Positions 47,834 through 58,772 of a DNA stretch of 64,000 nt are shown piece after piece. Under the pieces are notes generated by a model that was given only the letters and a program-made list of their open reading frames with translations, was not told the origin of the DNA and ran no database searches. The stretch's first letter is position 1, and each line of letters begins with the position of its first letter. Origin of the DNA: Neocallimastix lanati (nom. inval.) (Eukaryota; Neocallimastigomycota; Neocallimastigomycetes; Neocallimastigales; Neocallimastigaceae); NCBI GenBank assembly GCA_016946835.1, contig JACVTC010000117.1, positions 187,501-251,500 on the forward strand, in the 5' to 3' direction. The position numbers and the translations under genes were made by a program.

Positions 47834-47942
47834 CGAAAAAATAAAAAATAAAAATAACAATAAAAAATAAAAAATAAAAATAACAATAAAAAATAAAAAA
47901 TAAAAATAATAAATAATAAAAATAAAAATAAAAATTAAATAT

Positions 47943-47987
<45 letters not shown>

Positions 47988-48148
47988 TAAAAATAATACA
48001 ATAAAAATTAAAAATATAATTTATTTAATAAATCTTATTTAATTATTAAAAAAATTTATATTTATATCGAAATAATTATTTAATTTCATATCTTAATTAT
48101 TTCAATTAATTTAAAAAAAATAATTATTTAATAAAATTTGAATTAAAA
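43818..48148. other. 4.3-kb gene-poor region
   Basis: AT-rich with many homopolymers and (ATT)n/(AAT)n runs (45145-45250, 46905-46942, 47798-47832). A short motif-bearing stretch lies at 44424-44490 (GTGCATTTC and ATGTGGCAT, related to 11.3 and 32.4 kb), and there is a strong hairpin at 47430. No coding frame is credible; ORFs at 45667-45858 and 47777-48001 are homopolymer artefacts. Confidence 0.55.
47430..47517. repeat. 35-bp perfect inverted repeat
   Basis: Arms 47430-47464 and 47483-47517 are exact complements with an 18-nt loop. The core TTTTACAGAAATTTAATTGA is not simple sequence. A ~31-nt poly-T run follows directly. It lies about 630 bp upstream of the protease gene. Confidence 0.85.
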
Positions 48149-49987
48149 ATGATGAAAAAAGTTATAAACTTCACTTATTTGATGAGTATTATTATTACTC
48201 TCTTAATTAATCCCTCTAACGCTAATGCAAGTACTAACGCTAAAGTGTCTGATTCTTTGATTAAAGAAACCGACATTAAACAAAATGATGAGAAATTTTA
48301 TATGGTGTTCATTAATAAATCAAATACCAATGATCACGAAAAACGTCAAGATAATGATGAATTTGTCAATTCAATGGTGGATGAAATTCATAATTTAATT
48401 ATAGGAAATAAAGACTCATACAAGGATCAAGAAAAATTCGAAGAAATTGAACAACAATCTTCTCAGTTAAAGAAAAGAGATTCTCCTGTTCATTATTTAA
48501 AAGATTATGGTGATTCCAGTTATGTCTATCCAATCTTTACTAACGAAGAAAAAACTATTCTTTATGCTTACCTTTCTGATGACTTAAAGGAAACCGTTGA
48601 ATCAATGCCAAATATTTCTGCAGTTAGACCTCCAATTACTTATGAACCGGATACCGCAGATTACAATGAAGAGGATATCAAAAAAGAAACAAAATGGAGT
48701 AAATTTGAAGTTCAAAATAAATCTCCACTCCATCTCTCTTTAATTTCTCAAGGTAAATATGATCAAGGATTAATTGGTGAATACGATTCTAATTATTATT
48801 ACCCAAGTTCAGCCGGAAAAGATATAGATATCTTTATTTTTGATGGGGGTTTCAATTTCAAGCATTCTGAATTCAGTAATAAGGATGAACGTGAAGCTAA
48901 ATGTGTCCTTCATATAGTGGAAGGAAAAATTTCAAATACTCCAAATACTGAATATTGTTATAGTGCAGAAGTTAGTGAATCAAGTCATGGTACTAAAGTG
49001 GCCACAGTTGCCGGCGGTCTTAAATATGGTGTTGCTCGTAAGGCTAATATCTATGGAGTTCTCATGGAAAATTATGATAACGTTAATGCTATCGCAGGTT
49101 TACAATATGTTAAGGATAATTTATTTAGACCAGGTAAAGCCATTTTCAACTTTTCATTTGGCGGTTACACTTCATACCAAAATTTTACTCAAAACGAAGA
49201 ATATCAAACATTCCAAAATTTAATTAACGAAATGTCAGAAGAAGGAGCTGTCTTCTTCTCATCAGCTGGAAATGCTAATTTAAATACCTATGATATTGAA
49301 AATGATGTCATTAAAGATCCATGTAGTTTTGAAAATGAAATTTGTGTTGGTGGTATTGGTAATCTTGATACCGAATCCCTCACTTACACCAAGTATAAAT
49401 ATTCTAATTATGGTAAAAATGTTGATATATATGCTCCATATCATGGTATTGTTGGGTTCCAAGATAAATATTTCGATAATTATGTTGATAATTTCCGTGG
49501 AACTTCCTTCTCCACTCCAATTGCTGCTGGTGTTGCTGCTACTATCATGAGTGAGAATCCAAAAATTAAATTTAATTCAAAATCTATGCTTCTTTACTTA
49601 TATAAATTAGGAGAAAGAAATATTGTTCAAGGAATTCCAGAAGACTATCCAAATATTTTCATTAATAATGGTAAACATATTGTTTATTCCAATAATAATG
49701 AATATAAAGGATGTGGTGTTCATTCAGGTAATTATCAATGTGGAGAAAATGAATGTTGCTCAGTTGATGGCCACTGTAGTACTGATGAAAATGTTTGTAA
49801 GAGTAGTGAAGGATGTCAAAAACAATTTGGTAAATGTGAAATTGTTTATGCTCCTAAAAACCGTGAATGTGGTAAAGGCTATGGAAATTGTAAAGATGGA
49901 TATTGTTGTTCTGCTCAAGGATACTGTGGTAAAACCGATGGTCATTGTGGCATTGGATGTCAAATTGATTTTGGAATTTGTTATTAA
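48149..49987 (+). CDS. secreted subtilisin-like serine protease with two CBM18 chitin-binding domains
   Basis: 612 residues, single exon. A signal peptide of ~27 residues (VINFTYLMSIIITLLINPSN region) precedes an I9-like propeptide (FYMVFINKSN ... YAYLSDDLKETVE) with a dibasic LKKRDS site. The S8 catalytic triad is visible: Asp232 in IFIFDGGFN, His280 in SSHGTKVATVAGG and Ser453 in RGTSFSTPIAAG. Asn375 in SSAGNAN is the oxyanion residue. At the C-terminus are two type 1 chitin-binding domains, ~520-565 (CGVHSGNYQCGENECCS) and ~572-612 (ECGKGYGNCKDGYCCSAQGY), each with the eight-Cys hevein pattern. It is predicted to be secreted and held on chitin, for example in the fungal wall, where it could process surface proteins. 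Less AT-rich than its surroundings. Confidence 0.92.
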   Translation: MMKKVINFTYLMSIIITLLINPSNANASTNAKVSDSLIKETDIKQNDEKFYMVFINKSNTNDHEKRQDNDEFVNSMVDEIHNLIIGNKDSYKDQEKFEEIEQQSSQLKKRDSPVHYLKDYGDSSYVYPIFTNEEKTILYAYLSDDLKETVESMPNISAVRPPITYEPDTADYNEEDIKKETKWSKFEVQNKSPLHLSLISQGKYDQGLIGEYDSNYYYPSSAGKDIDIFIFDGGFNFKHSEFSNKDEREAKCVLHIVEGKISNTPNTEYCYSAEVSESSHGTKVATVAGGLKYGVARKANIYGVLMENYDNVNAIAGLQYVKDNLFRPGKAIFNFSFGGYTSYQNFTQNEEYQTFQNLINEMSEEGAVFFSSAGNANLNTYDIENDVIKDPCSFENEICVGGIGNLDTESLTYTKYKYSNYGKNVDIYAPYHGIVGFQDKYFDNYVDNFRGTSFSTPIAAGVAATIMSENPKIKFNSKSMLLYLYKLGERNIVQGIPEDYPNIFINNGKHIVYSNNNEYKGCGVHSGNYQCGENECCSVDGHCSTDENVCKSSEGCQKQFGKCEIVYAPKNRECGKGYGNCKDGYCCSAQGYCGKTDGHCGIGCQIDFGICY

Positions 49988-50219
49988 ATACATTAAATAA
50001 ATTACTAAAACTTTATCAAAAAAAAAAAAAATTTTTTTTTTATTTAAAAATAATAAATGAAAATAAATTTATTCATCATATTAAAAATTTTACTATAGAT
50101 TTAAAATACTATTAATTTTATTTATAAAGTAATTTATTTATAATTAATATTTATTTATAGATAAATTTAAAAATTTTAAAATATATATATATATATATAT
50201 AATAAATTAATAGTATTTT

Positions 50220-50260
<41 letters not shown>

Positions 50261-50835
50261 AATAAATAAATATATATATATATATTTATAAAATTATTTA
50301 ATAATAACAAATAATAATAAAAAAAATAAATAATAAAAATAATAGAAATAAAAGAATAAATAATAATAATAAATAATAATAATAATAATTGTTATAATAA
50401 AAAATAATAATAATAAAATAATAATAAATAATAAAATAATAGTTATAAAAAAATAATAATAATAAATAATAATAATAAAATAATAGTTATAATAAAAAAT
50501 AATAATAATAAAATAATAATAATAATAAATAATAAAATAATAGTTATAATAAAAAAATAATAGTATTTAAATAAGTAATAAAATAATAATAGATAAAAAA
50601 TAAATACTAATAAAAATATTAAAAATAAAAAAATAAATAATAAAATAAAAATAAAAAACTAAATAATAAAAATAATAAAAATAATAAAAACAAAAAAATA
50701 AATAAAAATAATAAAAACAAAAAAATAAATAAAAATAATAATATAATAATAAATTATAAAAATAAAATCAATAAAAATTAAAATTTCAAAAAATAAATAA
50801 ATTTATTAATAAATAAAAAAATATTAAAAAGAAAG

Positions 50836-50868
<33 letters not shown>

Positions 50869-51336
50869 TATTAAACGAATAAAAAAAAAAAAAAAAGGAA
50901 ATAAGTTGATTTAAAAAAATTTTTTTTTTTTGAATACACTATCAAAATATTTATTATATAAAATTTATATAATAAATATTTTAATATAATATTTAATAGG
51001 GATGTATTTTATAAATTATAAATTATTATCAATTAAAAAACTTTATTATTTATTTTAAATATAAAAAACTAATTTCTGAAAAGAATTTTATTTTGGATTC
51101 TTCAATATTTTATTAAATAAATCTTTCAGAGAATTCCCCTTTATGTAAGGAATAAAAAAAAAAAAAAAAAAAAGTAAAATTTTAGTAGACAAATTTAGAT
51201 ATATTTCAATCAAAAAAAAAAAAAAAAAAAAAAAAAAACAATTGTAAACTTTTACTAGGATAGAGATAGGACAGGAAAATCTATTAAGGATAAAAGTTTA
51301 TAAGAAAAAATGAATTTGAGAAAACTAGACTAGATA
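49988..51336. other. intergenic region dominated by AAT/AATA repeats
   Basis: 3' flank of the protease gene, then poly-A (about 50221-50258) and ~500 bp of imperfect (AATA)n/(AAT)n repeats at 50295-50760. AT sequence with TA runs follows. No gene seen. Confidence 0.6.
50295..50760. repeat. imperfect (AAT)n/(AATA)n satellite-like tract
   Basis: Nearly pure A/T with internal longer-order repeats such as AATAATAGTTATAATAAAAA recurring at ~40-80 bp intervals. Confidence 0.75.
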
Positions 51337-51375
51337 CTACCTAAAACTCAACTTTAAATATCCCCGAATATAACA

Positions 51376-51558
51376 TTGGTTTTCGATGAGTACTTCGTGC
51401 CAGATGTAGACATAAATTTCGATGCTTGTGTTGCCAAAGCCTCTAATATAGTTGAAGACGACTGTCCAGAACGCTGTCCTTGCTATTATAAAGAAAAAAG
51501 TAATCCTCAATCGGAATATTGGTCCGTTGCACATGGACTTTTATTTGAATATATTTGA
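51376..51558 (+). other. GC-elevated coding-like island, strand uncertain
   Basis: About 190 bp of clearly higher GC and complexity than the flanks. The plus strand gives a 60-residue frame (VPDVDINFDACVAKASNIVE, then DDCPERCPCYYKEKS). The minus strand also gives a smooth stretch in another frame (QRSGQSSSTILEALATQASK). Neither is recognised. It looks like a fragment of a gene or transposable element left in AT-rich DNA. Confidence 0.35.
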
Positions 51559-52124
51559 ATTTATTGGCATTTTTTTTACTTTATTTTAAATATTACTTTT
51601 ATTTCACATTACTATTTAAAAAATTATTATATTCAAATTAGACCAATAAAATTTTTTTTATTATTAATTTTTTTTTTTTTTTTCTTTTTTTTTTTTTTTA
51701 AAAAAAAAAAAATAATCATATAATTAATAAATGAATAAATAAAGTTAAAGTTCTCAATAACTGTAGGTATAAAAAAAAAGTTTAGAACTCGTTCTTTGAG
51801 GGAACTACATATATAGCTATGTACAATAAACGAACATTTCATTATTAGTTAATTTAATGTCTTTAAAGGATTTAATTATTTTTTATTATTTTTTCTTCTC
51901 CTTTTTACCTTTTAAATTTTTTTTTTTTATTAAACATTTATACAATTCTATTTTTGTTAGCTTTTGAAACTAATTTTACTCAATTACCTTAATAGATCAG
52001 ATAAACTTTTTTTTATTTATTTTATTTGCTAACTTTAATTTAACATGGAAGAATTATTTGATATACTCAGTACTAACTTTATTTTTGTATATCTTTTATA
52101 TATCTCTTTATATATATATTTCAT

Positions 52125-52156
<32 letters not shown>

Positions 52157-52349
52157 TTTATTTCATTTTCTTTTTTTTCAAATATATATATTTTTATTTT
52201 TTTTCATTATAATATTTTATCTATATCTTGTCTTTGTTTATTAATACCACTACCTTCCTTGTTATCATTTTTATTTATTTTAATTCATTTTTTTTTTTAA
52301 GTTATGAGGTAATTTATACTTTATTTTCTTAGTGATAAAATTGACTATT

Positions 52350-52384
<35 letters not shown>

Positions 52385-52440
52385 ATAAAAAAAAAAAGAA
52401 TAAAAAAAAATTAAATTATTATAAATTTTTATTTGTTTTT
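51559..52440. other. AT-rich region
   Basis: Poly-T/poly-A at 51651-51712, TA repeats around 52110-52155 and hydrophobic-looking chance frames only. No gene identified. Confidence 0.5.
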
Positions 52441-53172
52441 ATGTTACAATTATTTCTCTTTGTTCCATTCACTATTTTCTGCTAATGCTTTGTTAATTTA
52501 ATTCTTTCTAATATTTATTTTCCTATCTTTTTACTATTACAATCCAGAATATAAACATATTATTAAAGAATTCTAAGACAATTTTTAATATAATGTAACA
52601 ACATCTTGTTATTAACTCTTCTCAATTATATTCAATGAATTTTAGACCCTTAATTATTCAATTATCACTAATTTAAAACAATCAATATGAACCTATAATA
52701 ATATAATCAAATCTTTGATTACTTACGCTAATTTAATAATATTGAAAAAAAAAATTATTAAATGATATTCAACCATGATATCAAAGATTGGTCTGTAAAA
52801 CAACTCTATAATGCAATTAATTTAAACACTAAATAATTCAACCTGCTTTTTTCTATTAGTAAAAGATATTCACCTTTTCATGACTCTTATTTTGTTGTTA
52901 CTTACACTAAAAGCTAAAAGAACGAAAAGGTACATGTTATTGGGGTTCATTCTTATTCTTCCTGTTGTTTTTAGCCCGGAATCTCTCCTATATAAATATA
53001 TTATCTCAGAATGCCTAAATTCTTTTCTGGTATTATATTTTTTCTCTAGAGAAGTTTAAAGAATCCTCGACTCTGTGCTTTTTCGGAACTTGAAAAATGG
53101 ATTAATTATACTAATACAAAAATTCCTCCTGTTTTTTTAGTTAGTGACCTTTCATAAGAAATGGAATACTGA
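52441..53172 (+). pseudogene. unidentified protein-like frame interrupted by TAA/TAG
   Basis: Two blocks joined across one A-run (52743-52754) read as ordinary protein: FFLIFIFLSFYYYNPEYKHI, FSIIFNEF, HDIKDWSVKQLYNAINLNTK, YSPFHDSYFVVTYTKS, VHVIGVHSYSSCCF, LRMPKFFSGIIFFL and NPRLCAFSELEKWINYTNTK, ending EMEY then TGA at 53170. Interruptions are five TAA/TAG and one TGA in the first block, and seven TAA/TAG in the second (52759, 52834, 52915, 52972, 52993, 53047, 53155). Only two CAA codons are present. Composition (Trp, Cys, His, Pro, Gly) argues for real coding ancestry. Family unknown. Either a dead gene with C-to-T decay of Gln codons, or a gene from a TAR=Gln source. Confidence 0.45.
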
Positions 53173-53978
53173 TTTCATTATATTTATTTTAAAAAAACAA
53201 AAAAAAAAAAAAAAAGGAGACCTTTCTTATTGTAATTACTATCATGGAATCTTATTAATAAATATTAATAATGAAGTTCTAAAAATTATTTAAAAAGTTT
53301 TGAACAATTTATATAAATTTTTATCTTTTTAAGAATTAAATTTAACTACATAGAGATTATAATCTTAAGGCTAATTTTTAAGAATGTCAGTAAGTATTTC
53401 ATCACCAATTAGAAATTAAATAAATAATATATAAAAAATAATTAAGAAATAAGTATTAGTATTTAGTTAATTTTAATATTCAATAGAATTATTAGTTAAT
53501 AATTTTATTAATATATATAAATTAAATAACATTAATATATGTATAATACATTTATGAATGAAAATTTTAAATGTATTGAATTATAGGATATAGAATATAT
53601 TATCTATTATAATTTTATTTGTTAGATTTTCAAACTAAAATTCCTTTCATCAAAATTACAAAATAAATTTTTCGTACGAATTTTATATTATAAAATTTTA
53701 TTTGATGTTAATTAAACCAAACATTAAATAAAATTAAATTAATCCTTTTTGTGATAAAAAAGAGGTCTATATAATAAAAAAAAAAAAAAAAAAAAAAAAA
53801 CATTAATACTAATATAGTGATACGATACTTATAAATAATATAGAAATAATAATAAAAATAATTTATAATAATAGATAAATAATTTAATATATATAAATAA
53901 ATGATAATAAGTATTAATAAAATTAAATAAGATAAATTGACCAATAGAATAGAGTTAAAAGAAATATTGAAGTATAAA

Positions 53979-54366
53979 ATGAAGAAAATAAATAATAAAT
54001 TAGGAAAGGAGTTAGAGAGCTAACTGGGAAATATTATTAAGGAGAGAAAACTTAATATTAGTATAATTATAGTTATAAAATAAATAATTAGCTATTTAGA
54101 GGAATTAACTAATATAAATTTTAATAGAATTAATATGTATTATTATATTTAAAATAATAAAATATATTGACTAAGATTTAAATATATAATAAAAAAAAAA
54201 GATTAAAATACGACAAACGTATTATTATCACTGTGTATTATTTATTTTATTAGTGTGTGTTTATTATTATATTCTTCTATAAGAATATATTATTTTATAA
54301 TTAAATAACTTGCTCAACCGAATATTGATACTTTTAACAAACTCGTATCAATAGTGATAATTAAAA
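53979..54366 (+). pseudogene. possible further decayed coding relic
   Basis: From ATG 53979 one frame reads MKKINNKLGKELES, LGNIIKERKLNISIIIVIK, ISYLEELTNINFNRINMYYY, NTTNVLLSLCIIYFISVC and LAQPNIDTFNKLVSIVIIK, with TAA (and one TGA) breaks between. Sequence complexity is above background (CAACCGAATATTGATAC, GAGAGCTAACTGGGAA). It might belong to the same dead element as 52441-53172. Weak evidence. Confidence 0.25.
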
Positions 54367-54763
54367 AAAAAAAAATATTATATTAAAAAATTATTTTATA
54401 TAAAAAGAAAAAATAGAATTTTTAGATAGGATTAAGAAAAAAAATTTTATAATAAAAAAAAAGTTTTATAATTTGTAAATATAATGAAGGTAATGAAGGG
54501 AAGTTATAAAAAAAAAAAGTGTATTTTTAATATATAAAAAAATAAAACAAAAGAAAAATTTTATTTTGGGTAATTAAATTTTATATTAAATAAAGTTTTC
54601 AATAAAAAAAAATCATTTGTACATTATTGAATACTAATAGTTGGGCTTATCTAAAATAATTATTAAATATAATGTGTAATGTATTATTTAAAAAAAAAAA
54701 AAAAAAATTTACATTTATTTATCCATACTTTGATTTATTAAGTTTAATTAAATAATTTTTATT

Positions 54764-54797
<34 letters not shown>

Positions 54798-56052
54798 AAA
54801 AAAAAAAACTTTTTTTAAATTATATTATTTAAAAAAAAATTTTTTTCAATTTGAAGTATTATTCTTTTTATACAAGACGTATTTGTATCATAACTTTTTA
54901 ATATAATAAAAGTTTTGTTTTATATATATATATAATCATATTATTATTATTTTTTTATTTAATTAATGTTCAGTAACTAATGAATGAGAAAAATATAAAA
55001 TATAAAATATAAAATATAAAATATTGAATATAAAATATAAAATATAAAATATTGAATATAAAATATTGAATATAAAATATTGAATATAAAATATTAAATA
55101 TAAAATATAGAATAAAATCGAATGTACATATATAACATTTTACATTATTTTTTTTAATAAAAACATATTGCATTTGTTTAAAATAATTATTTTTATATAA
55201 ATGAATAAATAAACATTAATATTTTTTAATATAAGAATAATAATATTAATAATAAAAATTTATAAATTCAAAGTGTATTTTCACAATAAATGATTTATTA
55301 TTACCTTAATTTTCTTTAGTTTTAATTATTTTGAATAACAATAATATCATGGAAAAATAATAATAATAATAATAATAATATTAATAATAATAAAAAAAGC
55401 AATGGTAATAAATAATTATAATAATAATAATAATAATAAATAATTATAATTAATAACAAATTAATAATATATTATTTATTAAGATGTTATACTAAAGTTG
55501 CCTAACTTGTAAGGAAGGAGCATTGTTCATCTTTTAATTATAGCAATAGTTTGGAAATAATTTTTATTTATTTATTCTGTAATTAACTTCATTAAAAGAA
55601 AGAATAATTATTATAAATAATTTCACTAAATTATTTAATATGTAAAGAAGTTATATATTAAATAATATTTAACGAAAAATGTTTACTATTTAGTTTATTA
55701 ATAAAACTTCATTATATTTGACTAATTTACTTCTTCCCCTTCTAAAAGTCATCTTTTCTAAAATTATTTACATTTTTTTTTTTTATGTATTATTCTTCTT
55801 AAGGTTAATATGGTAATAATATAATATAATAAAACTATTAAAATGATAAAATATAAAATTTATAAATAATTATATTAATTTAGAATAAAAATATCAAATT
55901 TTAATATAACTTTATAAATTCTAATACATTAATTATTTATATTCATATACAATTTCCTTTTTTTACACTTTCAATACTTTAATAATTTTAAATAATTCTT
56001 TATTAACAGTAATAATGAATAAAATAAATTAAAGAAAAAAAGCCTTTTCATA

Positions 56053-56083
<31 letters not shown>

Positions 56084-56456
56084 ATTGGTTAAATATAGGA
56101 ATAATTAATTATTGATAATGAAAGTTCTGTAAAGAATTTTTATATATTAATTTTTTTTAACAACAGCCATGATCCATGGATTAAGTTCATTTTTTTTTTA
56201 TTTTTAAATTAAATTAATTTAATTAATCTTAAATACAAATATATTTTATTATTCATATTATATATTTAAATAAATATTATATATACTCTCAATATTTCTA
56301 ATATATTGAGAGTATTCAAAAAAATTTATATATAAATATTCTTTTTTTCTTTTTTTTTTTTTATAGTATTTTTATTTTAATTTCTCTATTTTAATTTCAT
56401 TTTTTATAATTATTTTTATACATTGATACACTTAATTATTTAATAACAATTATTTA
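54367..56456. other. intergenic region upstream of the LRR gene
   Basis: Homopolymers, (AAT)n around 55358-55440 and a (TAAAATA)n tract (listed separately). A small inverted repeat lies at 56283-56315 (TACTCTCAATAT and complement), about 150 bp upstream of the LRR ATG. No gene found. Confidence 0.5.
54993..55113. repeat. minisatellite of AATATAAAAT(A/TTG) units
   Basis: About a dozen units of ATAAAATA or ATAAAATATTGA in varying order over 120 bp. The long reverse frame here (Ile-Phe-Tyr repeats) is an artefact. Confidence 0.8.
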
Positions 56457-58740
56457 ATGATATTGAATATAAAATTATTATTGAGTTTATTACTATTTAT
56501 TTCTGTTGTATATTCGAAAATTTCTCCTTTCGAATATAATGAAATTTCTGAAGATGAAGATGAAAATATTGAAAGTGATTGTTTAGATATTAAAAGTATT
56601 TCAGAGGATATAAGATGTTATAAAAATGACAAAGGAGAAGTTGCCAAAATGTAGTTTTTTAATATTTATTATTAAATACAATAAAAAAAAATTTATAATA
56701 AATAGAAAAGTTAATATTAAAACTTTTGTTTCATTATTTCTTTATAAATAGAGAAGTTAGACCCGAATCATTCAATGAGAAATTATTAAATTATAAAACA
56801 ATTACAAATATGTATGTATATTTAAAAAAATTTTTTTTTAATAAATTTGTATTTTTATTATTATTATTATTATTATCATTGCAATTTATTATTATTAATT
56901 AATTAATAATGTTTATTTATTATTATGAATTTTTTGTATAGTACTTATACTATTGATATTGAATTGGATTATGAAAAGAGTAAAGAAAAAATATATAATG
57001 AATTTCCTGAATCTCTTCTTAAATTTTCAAATTTGAAATATTTGTAAATATTATATATTTTATAAATTTTTTACAATGTCATGTATTATTAATTTTTTTA
57101 TATTATTTTTATTTTTTATAATTTTTTCTCCTTTTTTTTCTTCATTTTAGAGCTCTTAATTATCATGGATATGAAGAATTTCGTATATATAATATCTACG
57201 AAGATCTTCCAATTGATAAAAATTATATTTCAAGACTTCCCAAAACTTTGGAAGAATTGTAAATTAAAATTTTATTATTTATGTTTATATTTGTTATTAT
57301 TATATAATTTAAAATTTTTATTTTTATATTTAACATTTTAATTATTTTTTTTCTTTTTTTATATTATAATTTTTAAAGATCTTTATCTCATATAGATTTG
57401 AAACAATATAATATCGATGAAATTGCTTCTTTAAGTAATCTTAAAGCTTTGTAAATATTAATAAATTAAGTTTCAAGTTATATATATTAAACGTTTTTGC
57501 TATCTATTTAATATATATATTTTTTTTAAAAAAATATTGAATAATATTTTCTCTTTAATATATATTAAAAATATAATAAAAAATAAAGAAATTTATTTAA
57601 TTGCAATATTGAAAATGTGAAATTTAGTTCATTGGAAAATAATAATATCTCAGAATTGTAATTATACTTTTTTATTATTATAAATAATTAAATAATTATT
57701 ATTTTTAATAATTCTTAATTCTATTGATAAATTATGTATTAAATTAAAACTCATTATTATCATTATTATAAGACGTATTTATTATTCGTCAGGCAAATAC
57801 GATGGCTATCATTTATTAGAAAAGAATATTTTTAAATATTTCAAGTCTTTAAAAAAATTGTAAATACATATATATTTATAAATATATAAATATATAAATA
57901 AAAATTTAATATTATATATATATAAATTATAAATTTATCATTAACATAATAAATATGTTAATTAATAATTATAGATCTATAGATGGAGTAGAAATTTCAC
58001 AAGATAACATTAATGAAATTGGTACTTTAACCGATATAGAAGAACTGTAATTTTTTTTAATTAAATATTCTATATATTAATAGATATTATATAAATTATT
58101 TTTAAATTAATTTATGTATAAATTATTAACAAATATATATATATATATATATTATATTATATTTTTTATATTATTATTTGTGTGGAAAATCGATGTTTAA
58201 TTTTATATTATTATTATTCTTATTTAATATAATTAAATTTTTTTTAAATTAGTAATATTAAACTTCATTCTAATTTAAAGCTTGATCCTTTACAAAATTT
58301 AAATAAACTTTCTGTTGCGTAAGTATTTATGTATTAAATATTATAATAATTAATTATTTTTTAATTATTAAAATATTCTAAAATATTATTTTTTATTTTT
58401 AAAAAATATAATTTAAACAAAATTAAAATTTCATGTATTCTGAGAAAAAAAAAAAAACATTTTTCTTTATTAATTTATAATTATTGATATTAGTAATATA
58501 GGATATTATGAGAGAAATATGGATTATAGTGAATATGAAGATGAAATTGAATTGGTTTTGAACTTAAAACTCCCAACAAATATAAGAGAATTGTATTTAT
58601 TATATTTTTTAAGAAAAATCTTTTATAAATATATCTAAATAAATAAAAATTATTTAAAATAAATATTAATTATTTAATATTAATAAAATATATTGTTCTT
58701 CTTATATGTATAAATATATGTATAAATATATATATTTATA

Positions 58741-58772
<32 letters not shown>

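Noticed and set aside
47777-48001. Tyr/Phe-rich minus-strand frame
   Set aside because: Built from (AAT)n and AAAATAAA repeats; no start context or domain.
49280-49993. Additional frames overlapping the protease gene
   Set aside because: Shadows of the S8/CBM18 coding frame.
50295-50760. Centromere-like or CRISPR-like array
   Set aside because: Units are irregular A/T simple repeats without unique spacers or constant period.
54970-55173. Ile-Phe-Tyr repeat frame
   Set aside because: Product of the AATATAAAAT minisatellite.
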